A stretch of 64,000 nucleotides of DNA, taken from contig NZ_CP121647.1 in NCBI RefSeq assembly GCF_029714305.1, positions 6,902,501 to 6,966,500 on the forward strand, read 5' to 3'. The stretch comes from Bradyrhizobium sp. CB3481 (lineage in GTDB: Bacteria; Pseudomonadota; Alphaproteobacteria; Rhizobiales; Xanthobacteraceae). The number at the start of each line of letters is the position of its first letter. Position 1 is the first letter of the stretch. The position numbers and the translations under genes were made by a program. Under the pieces are notes generated by a model. That model was not told the origin of the DNA, did no database searches, and was given only the letters and a program-made list of their open reading frames with translations. Of the stretch, positions 29,402 through 37,716 are shown in pieces.

Positions 29402-29510
29402 CCGGTGTCATCCTCCGCGCAGGCGGAGGATCCAGTACGCCGCGGCTCATCGGTTCAATCACTGGCGTCTCTGGGATACTGGGTCACCCGCCTGCGCGGG
29501 TGACGACAAG
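29402..29510. repeat. Paired palindromic repeat (REP-like)
   Basis: Left unit GTCATCCTCCGCGCAGGCGG and the reversed right unit CCGCCTGCGCGGGTGACGAC flank a short spacer that carries CCAGTA / TACTGG arms. Same architecture as 24493-24609 but a different sequence family. Confidence 0.75.
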
Positions 29511-29585
29511 GGAGTGTGAGGCGGCGTTCTCGCGACATGGTTTGTCCGAGGTTTGCTGAAACTTTCCGCCCTCTCTAATAAGAGG

Positions 29586-29699
29586 GCGCAGGGAAGACCG
29601 GGTGCGCGCCGCACCCGCGGTCTCGTGTGCTGCTTGCGCATAACAAAAAATGCACACGAGCATACAGGTTCGGCGGGAGCATCCCGGCCTTCCCTGCGC
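29586..29699. repeat. Nested stem-loop inside a longer intergenic element
   Basis: Outer arms GCGCAGGGAAG (29586-29596) and CTTCCCTGCGC (29689-29699) are perfect complements; inner arms CTCGTGTGC (29622-29630) and GCACACGAG (29652-29660) are perfect too, with an A-rich loop. An adjacent hairpin is CCCTCT/AGAGGG just before. The surrounding ~370 bases (29560-29935) resemble an intergenic element I recall as multicopy in Bradyrhizobium; that recollection is not verified here. It could encode a structured RNA or be a dispersed repeat. Confidence 0.55.
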
Positions 29700-30066
29700 A
29701 ATGGCTCTACGGCTTACTTCGTGCTCTTCCCGGAGAACGGCTCTTTTGCCTCCGTCGCCCGCGAGATGCTTTCGCTTCTCGAAGACTTAACGCCAGCACC
29801 ACGGCGCCAGAACCACACGACTTCACCGTACGCCTCAGCCACATTCGTCAGTCGTGACATCCGCGTCCATCGCATCTCCCCGCGCGTCAGTGACGATGGC
29901 CAACGCCCCTCATCCCCGCGGTGAGACGGGCGCAGTTATGCCGCTGATTTGGGGGAAAACGGAAGCGGAATATTTCTGATTTACAGAAATTCCTGGCTTG
30001 ACGTGATTTCTGAAAACCGGAAGTGATTTGCCCGTCGGGCAGTCACAAGCCGGAAAAGCTTACCCT

Positions 30067-30090
30067 CCCCCTGGAGGGCCCTCCAGGGGG
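30067..30090. terminator. Perfect 24-base palindrome downstream of the ChaC-like gene
   Basis: Arms CCCCCTGGAGGG and CCCTCCAGGGGG with no loop, 31 bases past the stop of the minus-strand cyclotransferase gene. Probably a transcription terminator or the foot of a repeat; no U-tract follows on the minus strand. Confidence 0.5.
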
Positions 30091-30121
30091 TGAGCCCTCA
30101 TGCGCATCGATCACCAACGCG

Positions 30122-30853
30122 TCAAGCGGCCGAGTCCGCATCGATCTGTGCATGCAACGCTTCGACATACGGATCCTCGATCCCCAAGGCCTGTAGCTGC
30201 ATCGCCAGTTGCACGAGGTAATCCCGGTTGGTGCCGAGAACGCCCTTCCCGCTGGCGATCATCGCGGCGGTCTCGGCGAGCGGCAGTTCGCCGACATAGC
30301 TCGGATGCGAGGTGTTCGAGGTAAACGCCAGCGCGGTGATCGGCCCCTGCGGCGTCGTCATCGGCACCATCGCCGGGGCATAGCCGCCGCGTATCATCTC
30401 GCGACGCCACAATATCGCAGTCTCGGCGTGGACGGCGTCGGCGGCGATACGAAACGCCAGGCCGTGGCAGCGGCCTGGCTGCGGCTCCAGCGATAACATC
30501 AAGGCCGGGTAATCATGCGAGCCGCGGCCGAGATTGATCTTCAGTGTGAAGCGGCGCTGATAGTTTTCGACATCGGCAAGCCGCACCTCGGCGAAATGGA
30601 ATCCGGGGTCCCACATCAAGGAGCCGTAGGAGAAGATCCAGAGGTCGCGGCCATCAGGGTAATCGCCGAGCACGAGCAGCCGCGACGCTTCGATCTCATC
30701 GTCCGACAGGCGCCAGCTCGCCGGCCATCCCGCCGCCCGCGCCCGCTGCTCCCACATCGAGAACATCTCGGGTGTCAGGCGCAGCAGCGACTTCGCGGGA
30801 TGAGTGACCCGCTCCCGCAAGTCCGGCAGATGAATGAATGCGTCCGCGGTCAA
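30122..30853 (-). CDS. ChaC-like gamma-glutamylcyclotransferase
   Basis: 243 residues. The ChaC/GGCT fold is shown by the phosphate-binding-type Y-G-S-L-M-W-D-P motif near residue 75, a catalytic Glu in the VHAETAILWRREM segment, and the Y-V-G-E-L-P / D-Y-L-V-Q C-terminal blocks. ChaC enzymes cleave glutathione to 5-oxoproline and Cys-Gly in the cytosol, which fits a window that also encodes a gamma-glutamyltransferase. The start appears to be a TTG at 30853 behind a G-rich site; a shorter start is possible. Confidence 0.87.
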   Translation of the reverse strand: MTADAFIHLPDLRERVTHPAKSLLRLTPEMFSMWEQRARAAGWPASWRLSDDEIEASRLLVLGDYPDGRDLWIFSYGSLMWDPGFHFAEVRLADVENYQRRFTLKINLGRGSHDYPALMLSLEPQPGRCHGLAFRIAADAVHAETAILWRREMIRGGYAPAMVPMTTPQGPITALAFTSNTSHPSYVGELPLAETAAMIASGKGVLGTNRDYLVQLAMQLQALGIEDPYVEALHAQIDADSAA

Positions 30854-30944
30854 GCCTGCCCCCTGTTGCAGATGCTCCGTTCATCCGCAATGTGCCATCG
30901 CAGGGCCGTGGCGCCAATTTCAAACCGCGCGACTTAGCAGGTCT

Positions 30945-31346
30945 TTATTTCATGACCTGGCCAACATTTTTGAGGTGACCGGGGGCGCTGGCCGACGCCG
31001 GGAGATCGCGCGGCCGATCATTCGATGCTGCGTGGCGCGCCGTGACGTGGCCCGCCTCCGGATGTCTCGTCCGGCTAAGCCTCTGCCGAAAACCCCTCAT
31101 GGCGGGGTGGCCCCTCTGGTCCCCCCCCGCGCTGACGTCGGCGAACAGACATTCGTAGCATGGTTTGAGATCATCATCGCAGACCTGGATGCGCCAGTCG
31201 CCGGTTTCGTTTTCCCTGTTACGCATGAGTTCCTGCGCGACGGCGTGCGCATGCGCCCGGGCAGTCGCAACATCGGAAAATTCCTGGCCTTCGCTATCCG
31301 GGTAAGTATGGGTGCCCGCTTTCAGAATGAAATAAAACAGCGGCAT
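30945..31346 (-). CDS. DUF6894 family protein with G8 tract before an aberrant tail
   Basis: 133 residues from ATG 31346, preceded by a perfect AGGAGG (31351-31356). Residues 1-75 (MPLFYFILKAGTHTYPDSEG onward to CLFADV) fit DUF6894, a small family of unknown function common in rhizobia and usually about 80-100 residues long. After residue 75 the frame crosses eight G on the coding strand (C8 at 31121-31128) and continues as an Arg/His-rich tail unlike the family. One more G would end the protein after about 20 residues, at normal length; one fewer would end it sooner. Either slippage or a miscounted run is possible. Confidence 0.65.
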   Translation of the reverse strand: MPLFYFILKAGTHTYPDSEGQEFSDVATARAHAHAVAQELMRNRENETGDWRIQVCDDDLKPCYECLFADVSAGGDQRGHPAMRGFRQRLSRTRHPEAGHVTARHAASNDRPRDLPASASAPGHLKNVGQVMK

Positions 31347-31709
31347 GATACCTCCTGTTAATGGACGTTCGGCTCTCCCATCGGAATTGTGGTTTGACTT
31401 GAATTCTGTTTTGACAAGACGACCGGCATCCTCGATGCCCGAGAACACACGCAACTTTGCCATCCCGTGCAGTCCCACAAGGAGGTCAAATTCAAAGGCT
31501 GCTTGTCGTTCCCGTTGAGGCGTAAAAGTTCTGATAGCTCGCGTTCGACAAACATACATGCCAAGGGCCGCCCGAACGGGTCAAGATCCCAGGCGCCGTG
31601 CGTCAGCCCCGGAATCAAGGGGCAGAGCCTACAGGTCAGCGAAGACAAGCGGAGCCCGATAGACGGCGCGAAGCGCAGCAATCGGGAACTTCGGTCGGTT
31701 GCGGACAGT
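31347..31709. other. Intergenic region with no supported gene
   Basis: About 360 bases between the DUF6894 and Crp/Fnr genes, with somewhat lower G+C than its surroundings. Overlapping open frames of 90-110 codons exist on both strands, without family resemblance or clear ribosome sites. The DUF6894 promoter should lie near its right of start (31350-31450). Confidence 0.5.
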
Positions 31710-32441
31710 TCATCCGCTCACGCATTTATCTTTTAGCTTATCGGTCGCCGCCGCCTGGAACAGCCGCCCATAGTTTGAGCGGACAACCTCATCGCACTCG
31801 CAGGCCCGCTTCCTTAGTTGCGCGATGTCGATGATGTGCAGCCGTCCGCGGACGTACGAAATCAATCCGTCGGCCTGCAAGGCGCCAGCCACGGTCGTAA
31901 CGCTGGTGCGGCGGACGCCCATCATCCGGGCGAAGAGCTCCTGCGTCAGCGATAGATCGGGCCCGACAAGGTCGTGCATGCGCGAAAGCCATTTGCAGGT
32001 CCGCGCCTCGATGTCATGCACGGCATTGCAGGCGGCGGTCTGCTGCACCTGGGCCAGGAAGAACTGCTCGTATCTTATCAGCAGCGCCTTGAGATCCGGC
32101 AGTTCCGCAGCGAGCACACACAACCTGTCCGGGCCGATCACCGATGCCCGGCCGGCAATCTGCACCGCCACCAGGTTGAGCGAAACCTTGTCGTCAAGCG
32201 CCTGGCTCGCGCCAAACACGCCGTCATTTCCGATCATGCCGGTTTCGATGGTGGAGCCGTCAGCCAGCTCGACGATGCAGGAGAGGATGCCCGAATGCGG
32301 AAAGTAAACCCGCTGGATGCGCTGATAAGGTTCGGCTAGCACCTCTCCCGCGGCCAGCTCGATGATCGAAAGATGAGGCGCAAGGCGCGCGAGGCTCGTC
32401 TGCGCAAGGCGGCCGAGCAGGAAGTTCGAAGCGTGAGGCAT
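31710..32441 (-). CDS. Crp/Fnr-family transcriptional regulator
   Basis: 243 residues from ATG 32441 with a G-rich site (GGGGG) upstream. N-terminal cyclic-nucleotide-binding-like beta barrel (about 20-120) and a C-terminal Crp-type winged helix (L-T-Q-E-L-F-A-R-M-M-G-V-R-R-T-S-V-T, about 168-185). The barrel lacks the cysteine cluster of true Fnr and the cAMP-binding Arg/Ser pair is not evident, so the signal is unknown. Common in rhizobia as stress regulators. Confidence 0.9.
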   Translation of the reverse strand: MPHASNFLLGRLAQTSLARLAPHLSIIELAAGEVLAEPYQRIQRVYFPHSGILSCIVELADGSTIETGMIGNDGVFGASQALDDKVSLNLVAVQIAGRASVIGPDRLCVLAAELPDLKALLIRYEQFFLAQVQQTAACNAVHDIEARTCKWLSRMHDLVGPDLSLTQELFARMMGVRRTSVTTVAGALQADGLISYVRGRLHIIDIAQLRKRACECDEVVRSNYGRLFQAAATDKLKDKCVSG

Positions 32442-32727
32442 TTTTTACCCCCTACGGCGCGCCAATTCGCCGTTTCCAGCGAGCCACGCACCAAGCCAAC
32501 TTCCATTTCCAGAAAGATTGCGACGTGCGCAGAGCTTGCGCAAGCCAAAACTGGCCGCCCGCATACGACTTCCGAATGAGGCCCTGCGCCCGGAGCCCCT
32601 ATCGGCATTGCGGGATTTCCCTTAAGAGCGGATGGAACCGCCCCTCGTCGCTGGGCCGGCGCAGCAGCAAGTCCGCTGGAGTGCTGCCGGACCCTCAAGC
32701 CACCGCACCGATAACGAGAGCAACCCG

Positions 32728-34320
32728 ATGCGCGACCAGTTCTCCAACAATCAGCAAACCCGAAAGCCTGCCGTCAGTTCCAAAGGCGGCATCGTCGCCG
32801 CGCAATCGCGCCGGGCGGCGGAGGTCGGCGCCGAAGTGCTGGCCGCGGGCGGCGACTGCGTCGATGCGGTCATTGCAACGACGTTCGCACTCGGCGTGCT
32901 GGAGCCCTGGATGAGCGGGCCCGGCGGCGGCGGCGCGATGGTGCTCTACCGCGCGCGCGAAGACCGTTATGAGGTGATCGACTACGGCATGCGCGCGCCG
33001 GCGAGCCTCAACCTCGCGGATTATCCGCTCGCCGGCGGCGGCGCGGCTTCCGATATATTTCCGTGGCCGCGGGTGAAGGATGACCGCAACATTCACGGTC
33101 CCGGCTCGATCGCAGTGCCCGGCGTGGTCGCCGGCATGGAGGAGGCGCATCGCCGCCACGCCAAAATGCCGTGGCAGGAATTGCTGGCGCCGAGCGTCAA
33201 GCTCGCTGGCGAGGGCCTTGCGGTCGATTGGTGGACCACGGTGATGATTTCGAGCGCGGCTGCGGATCTCCGCCGCTATCCCGCGAGCGCCGCCGCCTAT
33301 CTCGTCGACGGCCTGCCGCCGAACCCGCAATGGGGCGTCCGGTCGGTGATCCGCATGCCGCAGGACAAGCTCAAGGCCGCGATGGCGCAGCTCGCCAGCG
33401 CCGGCGCGCGCGACTTCTACGAAGGCGATCTGGCGAACAGCCTGGTTGCCGACATCAAGGCCGCCGGCGGTGCGCTCTCTCTCGAAGACCTCAAGCCGTT
33501 CCGCGCCACGTTGCGAGAGCCGCTGGCGATCTCCTATCGCGGCGGCAAAGTGTTCGCGACGCCTGAGCTCACCGCCGGGCCGACGCTGTCGCGCGTGCTC
33601 GGCCTGCTGCAAAAGGATTTTTCCCCGGCGCGCGGCGGGCCGGATCCCGCGGCCTACGCCGCCTATGCATCGGCGCTGCAGGCCGCGTATCGCGAACGCC
33701 TCAAGGACATGGGCGACCAGGACGGCCGGCGCTCGCTCGGCACTGAGGCGCTGGCACCGGCCTGCACCACGCATTTCTCGGCGGTCGATCGCGACGGCAA
33801 CATGGCCGCGGTGACGCAGACGCTGCTCTCGACCTTCGGCTCGAAGATCGTCACGGAAGCGACCGGCATCACCATGAACAACGGCATCATGTGGTTCGAC
33901 CCGACGCCGGGCATGCCGAATTCGCTCGCGCCCGGCAAGCGCTGCCTGACCAACTACACGCCGGTGCTGGCGCAGGCATCCGATCGCCGCCGCGTCGCGG
34001 TCGGTGCCTCCGGCGGCCGGCGCATCCTTCCCGCCGTCAGCCAGCTATTGTCCTTTGTAATGGATTACGGCATGGACCTCGACGCCGCGATCCATCAGCC
34101 GCGCATCGACGCCAGCGAAGGCGCCGTCGTGATCGGCGACAAGCGCCTGCCGCAGGCCACGCACGATGCACTCGCCGCGCGCTTCGACTATGAGCGCGCG
34201 GGCACGCAAACGCTGCCGATGAAATTTGCCGTGCCCAGCATCGTGATGCGCGACGGCGACACCAACAGCGGGGCCAGCGAGCCATTCCACGCCTGGAGCG
34301 AGGCGGTGGCGGAGCGGTGA
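32728..34320 (+). CDS. Gamma-glutamyltransferase family protein
   Basis: 530 residues from ATG 32728; the frame is open upstream to 32632 but that part is not family-like. N-terminal nucleophile hydrolase: large-subunit GGDCVDAVIATTFALGVLEP and SGPGGGGAM, then the autocleavage site before Thr347 (T-T-H-F-S-A-V-D), which becomes the catalytic N-terminus of the small subunit; the C-terminal GGRRILPAV loop is typical. No signal peptide is visible, so it may act in the cytoplasm. Transfers or hydrolyses gamma-glutamyl groups of glutathione or other amides. Confidence 0.9.
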   Translation: MRDQFSNNQQTRKPAVSSKGGIVAAQSRRAAEVGAEVLAAGGDCVDAVIATTFALGVLEPWMSGPGGGGAMVLYRAREDRYEVIDYGMRAPASLNLADYPLAGGGAASDIFPWPRVKDDRNIHGPGSIAVPGVVAGMEEAHRRHAKMPWQELLAPSVKLAGEGLAVDWWTTVMISSAAADLRRYPASAAAYLVDGLPPNPQWGVRSVIRMPQDKLKAAMAQLASAGARDFYEGDLANSLVADIKAAGGALSLEDLKPFRATLREPLAISYRGGKVFATPELTAGPTLSRVLGLLQKDFSPARGGPDPAAYAAYASALQAAYRERLKDMGDQDGRRSLGTEALAPACTTHFSAVDRDGNMAAVTQTLLSTFGSKIVTEATGITMNNGIMWFDPTPGMPNSLAPGKRCLTNYTPVLAQASDRRRVAVGASGGRRILPAVSQLLSFVMDYGMDLDAAIHQPRIDASEGAVVIGDKRLPQATHDALAARFDYERAGTQTLPMKFAVPSIVMRDGDTNSGASEPFHAWSEAVAER

Positions 34321-34334
34321 GCTATTGCCCTCAC

Positions 34335-34460
34335 CGTCATGCCCGGGCATAGCCGTCTGAAGGACGGCGTCGCTTCCGCTCGCCTATGTGCCGGGCATCC
34401 ACGTTCTTGTCTCGAGTAGCAAGAAAGACGTGGATGGCCGGGACGAGCCCGGCCATGACG
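34335..34460. repeat. Long palindromic repeat (CGTCATGCCCGGGC family)
   Basis: Outer arms CGTCATGcCCGGGC and GCCCGGCCATGACG, inner arms CCACGTTCTTG and CAAGAAAGACGTGG. Located between the convergent GGT and DUF1236 genes, where it may terminate both transcripts. Confidence 0.75.
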
Positions 34461-34489
34461 AGAGAGTATTTGACTTGAAGCAGGCAGAC

Positions 34490-35809
34490 TTACCTTGTCT
34501 GCGCTTCGATCGTTACGGTGCAATCCGCGCCGCTCTGACCGGAGACCACGATCTGTCCATCCGGTGAGCCCATCGGAATCGGCGGGGTCGTCGCACCGCC
34601 GGGCACCTGGACCGTGACACTGATGGATTGCTGCTGCGCCGCGGCTCCGACCGTCTGCGGCGTGAGCTCGGTGACGTTGCCGGCGGTATCGCGCCGCATG
34701 ATGCGGCACGGCGAGGCGCCACCGGCGGCAGCCGTCGTGCCGGTGTACCCGGCTGTGCCGGTGGTGCTGCCACCAGCGCTGCTGCCAGTGCCCGCCGCAT
34801 GGATGCGCGAGGCGTCGCGCGGGATCTGGCTGACGATCCGGTGCGTGCGCGGCTCGACGATCACGATCTCCTCCTCGGTCGTGAAGTAATCATAGCCGCG
34901 ATATTCCGGCTCGATTGACACGATGGTGTCGGGCAGCCGGTGGAACCGGACGCGATCCGGGGCTCGCTCGCCGACACGGATCGAGATGTTCAGGTTGCGC
35001 TCGGGCTCGGCCAGACGCTCGCGGGTCAGGGTCTGCGAAATCCGCACCTGCTTGTCGGTCGAGAGATTGGACTGCTGCGTGGTCTGCGTCTGGCCCGTCT
35101 GGCTCTGCGTGGTCTGGTTGGTCGAGCCGGTGGGCGCGTTCTGCGCATTGTTGGAAGGCTGCTGCCGCGTGGTATCGGTCGCGGTCGACGGCCGGTTCGC
35201 ATCCTTGCCCGGTTCGGTCTTGCCCTGCTCGGCGGCATTCTTCGAGCTGTCGCGCTGGTCGCGGCCGGAATCCTTCTGAGTGTCCTTCTGCGTCGCAGCC
35301 GTGCCCTCGCGCTCCTTCTGCGCGCTAGTTCCTTCCTTGGACTTGTCGGATTCCGCGCGCGACTTTTCGCGGTCGCTGTCGCGCTTCATCTCGGCGCTGC
35401 CCTTGCCGCTATCCTTCGTGTCCTTGCCTTCTCGCGCGGTCTGATCGCGGCCGCCCTGGCGGGAATCCTGCGCGCGCTCGGTGGATTTCGCATCGTCGCC
35501 ACGGCCGCGCTTGTCATCGGCTGCGGTTGCCGGACGGTCGCTCGATGGCGAGGCCTTGCCCCGCTCCTCGGTCTGGCGGGAACCGGCGCCTCTTTCCTCA
35601 TGGCCCGCAGCGCCTTTTTGTTCCGCGGCATGCCCGCGTTCCTGCGCCCGCTCGGCGCCGCGTTCTTGCGATGCACCACCCTTGCCGGTATCCGCCGGCC
35701 GCATCTGTTTCTGCTCTTCGCCTCTTGCGCCCGGCGCCTGGCCATAGGAAACGGCCGGAGCCAGCATCAGGCATATGAATCCCGTCGATAACAGCAACTG
35801 CTTGCGCAT
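34490..35809 (-). CDS. DUF1236 domain protein with long disordered charged region
   Basis: 439 residues. Signal peptide (about 1-23, ending SYGQA), then about 220 residues rich in Lys, Asp, Glu, Arg, Ser and Gln with almost no hydrophobics, so probably disordered; then a Gln/Thr-rich stretch. The DUF1236 domain (about 245-340) has IRVGERAPDRVRFHRLP and F-T-T-E-E-E-I-V-I-V-E-P-R-T-H-R-I-V. A second short beta-rich tail ends in DCTVTIEAQ. DUF1236 proteins are exported, of unknown function and frequent in Bradyrhizobium; this one is unusually long because of the disordered insert. Confidence 0.82.
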   Translation of the reverse strand: MRKQLLLSTGFICLMLAPAVSYGQAPGARGEEQKQMRPADTGKGGASQERGAERAQERGHAAEQKGAAGHEERGAGSRQTEERGKASPSSDRPATAADDKRGRGDDAKSTERAQDSRQGGRDQTAREGKDTKDSGKGSAEMKRDSDREKSRAESDKSKEGTSAQKEREGTAATQKDTQKDSGRDQRDSSKNAAEQGKTEPGKDANRPSTATDTTRQQPSNNAQNAPTGSTNQTTQSQTGQTQTTQQSNLSTDKQVRISQTLTRERLAEPERNLNISIRVGERAPDRVRFHRLPDTIVSIEPEYRGYDYFTTEEEIVIVEPRTHRIVSQIPRDASRIHAAGTGSSAGGSTTGTAGYTGTTAAAGGASPCRIMRRDTAGNVTELTPQTVGAAAQQQSISVTVQVPGGATTPPIPMGSPDGQIVVSGQSGADCTVTIEAQTR

Positions 35810-35926
35810 ATGGACCTCCTCCAGATCGGCGTTACGCAGGCGAACGTTCGCCGCTGCCGGAGGTTCCGTACAGGCCGGTTGGAATCGCAGACGAGCTCCC
35901 GCGCTGCCATCTGCCGGCGCCCGCGC

Positions 35927-36891
35927 TTACTGCGCCGCCTTGTTGGTCGACACGATCTCGCGCACCTTGACGCGCTGCTCCTCGATCGCGCCGGCAAACT
36001 GCGCAGAGTTGAGGATACGAACCTTGACGCCGGCCGCTTGCAACCGCGAATTGATCTCCGCATTTTTGCCAACGGTAGCGATATCGTCAGCGATCCCATC
36101 GCGGACCGCGGTTGGCAAATCGCGCCCGCCGAAGAAGCCCACCACGCCATCGAAGGTGAGTTCGGGGAATCCGGCTTCCATCGCGGTCGGCACATCAGGC
36201 GCGATCGGCGAGCGCTCCTGATTGGTGACCATCAGCAGCCGTGCTTTGCCGCTTGCCACCGCCGGCATCATGATGGGGGGCGCCGAGACCAATATCTGAA
36301 TGCGGTTTTCGGCGAGGTCCTGCAGCGCCGGGGCAAACTCGCGGTACGGCACCTGCGTCAATTTCAGCCCGTTCTTCTTCTGCAGCGCCAGAAAAATATA
36401 GTGCGGCAGGCCTGCGGTGGCGGCCCAGTTGAAGCGCTCTGGCGTCGCCTGCGCCGCCGCGATGAACTTGTCGATCGATTGCACGCCGGTCTGCGCCGAC
36501 ACTGCGATGGCAAAGAAATTATCGATCACTGCCGCAATAGGAACGAGGTCGCGAACGGGATCGTAAGGCAGCTTGTCGTGTATCAGCGGGTTGATCGATA
36601 TCGGCGCCGCGAACGAAAACAGCAGCTTTGGTCGTCGTGGGCATTCACGAAGGTTGTGACCCCTGCGATGCCGTCAGCGCCGGGGCGGTTTTCCACGACC
36701 ACGGCTTGGCCCCAGCGCTGAGATAACCCCTCGGCGAACAGGCGCGCAGCCAGATCGGTGGCACCGCCGGTCGGAATCGGCGCAATGATCTTGACCGTGC
36801 GGTGCGGCCAGGCGCCGGCGGCGGCCGGCTGATAGGTGCTGACGATCATCGCGACCAACGACGTAAGAAGCAACATCGCTCTACGGGGCAT
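35927..36891 (-). pseudogene. Bug-family solute receptor disrupted by a frameshift
   Basis: Two adjacent frames together make one Bug/TctC receptor. The first starts at ATG 36891 with a signal peptide and the block IIAPIPTGGATDLAARLFAE, ENRPGADG; it runs off at about 36630 into a short Arg-rich end. The second resumes as LLFSFAAPISINPLI and continues through PYDPVRDLVPIA to the stop at 35927. Restoring one base in the CC of GACGACCAAAG (coding strand, about 36630; giving D-D-P-K-L-L-F) rejoins them. It follows the MarR gene with an 11-base overlap. Confidence 0.8.
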
Positions 36892-37450
36892 GGCTCGACC
36901 TCCCTGGCGTCACGGATGATTTGACGGAACCACGCTTGCGCCGTCCGCCGCCTGGGCGCGCATGGATGCGATTGCCCTCCACCACGCGCACCAGCATCTC
37001 CAGAAACAGCTCTTTTTCCTTAGCCGTCAGCGCCGTCAGGATTCGATCGTTAGCCTGACGAATTTTTGGTCGGTAGGCGCGCCACAGCTTCCTGCCCGTC
37101 GGGGTAATATAAAGCTCGCGGGCGCGGCGATCGGCGCCATTCACTGCCCGCTTCAGAAGCCCGCGCGCTTCAAGCTTGTCGGCGATCAGGCTGACATTGT
37201 TGCGGTCGATCCCGAGCGCCTCCGACAGCGATTGCTGGCTGATGCCGGGCACGTCGTCGACGAACACCAGCAAGGCATATTCGAGCTGCACCAGGTCCGC
37301 CTCTTTCAGGACAGAGGCGATCACGCTCGCGCAGATCTGCTGAAGCCGCCGGACCAAGGGGGCCAATACGCGCCGGATGGGTACGCCGTCGGATCCGAGG
37401 ATCACGACCGACCGATCGTCTCCTGAAGGGTTTTTGGCAGCGGCGCGCAT
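36881..37450 (-). CDS. MarR-family transcriptional regulator
   Basis: 189 residues. Winged helix with I-S-Q-Q-S-L-S-E-A-L-G-I-D-R-N-N-V-S recognition region (about 70-87) and the D-x-R-x-R-x-L-x-x-T-x-x-G wing (DRRARELYITPTGR, about 106-119). Both termini carry extra Arg/Lys-rich tails. Upstream are two perfect palindromes beginning 10 bases before its ATG, which suggest autoregulation. It is in an operon with the broken Bug receptor, probably its target. Confidence 0.9.
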   Translation of the reverse strand: MRAAAKNPSGDDRSVVILGSDGVPIRRVLAPLVRRLQQICASVIASVLKEADLVQLEYALLVFVDDVPGISQQSLSEALGIDRNNVSLIADKLEARGLLKRAVNGADRRARELYITPTGRKLWRAYRPKIRQANDRILTALTAKEKELFLEMLVRVVEGNRIHARPGGGRRKRGSVKSSVTPGRSSHAP

Positions 37451-37459
37451 GCTTTCCCC

Positions 37460-37489
37460 ATCATCAAACTTTTGATGATCATAATTATG
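37460..37489. promoter_or_regulatory. Two abutting palindromes before the MarR gene
   Basis: ATCATCAAA-CT-TTTGATGAT (37460-37479) is a perfect 20-base palindrome of MarR-operator size, followed directly by the perfect palindrome CATAATTATG (37480-37489). Strikingly AT-rich in a GC-rich neighbourhood and placed where the MarR promoter must be. Confidence 0.6.
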
Positions 37490-37716
37490 AGTATTTGGAT
37501 TGTCAATCGGCGCTCGGCGCGCCCGGTAACAGGGTTTGATGGCGGTCCATCCGTAGTCGCTGAGCTCGCCGCGCCTGCTTCGAGGCTGCGGTTTCGGAGC
37601 TTTGAATCATGTCTGGGGTCGCGAATGACCCGAAGCCGGCTTCGTTTGCAGTACAGGTGGAAAATAGCAAAAAGTGCGATACTCTAACTTATCGCTTTCC
37701 AGTGGCAGGGGATCGC

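Larger units (their letters stand above)
29253..30121. other. Repeat-rich intergenic region without a supported gene
   Basis: About 870 bases holding a paired repeat (29402-29510), a long structured element (29560-29935) and a 24-base perfect palindrome (30067-30090). Several short open frames cross it, but they follow the repeats rather than any protein family I recognise and lack ribosome sites. Confidence 0.65.

Noticed and set aside
29553..29924. Protein-coding gene in the repeat-rich spacer
   Set aside because: Overlapping frames follow the structured repeat, have no ribosome site and no protein-like composition.
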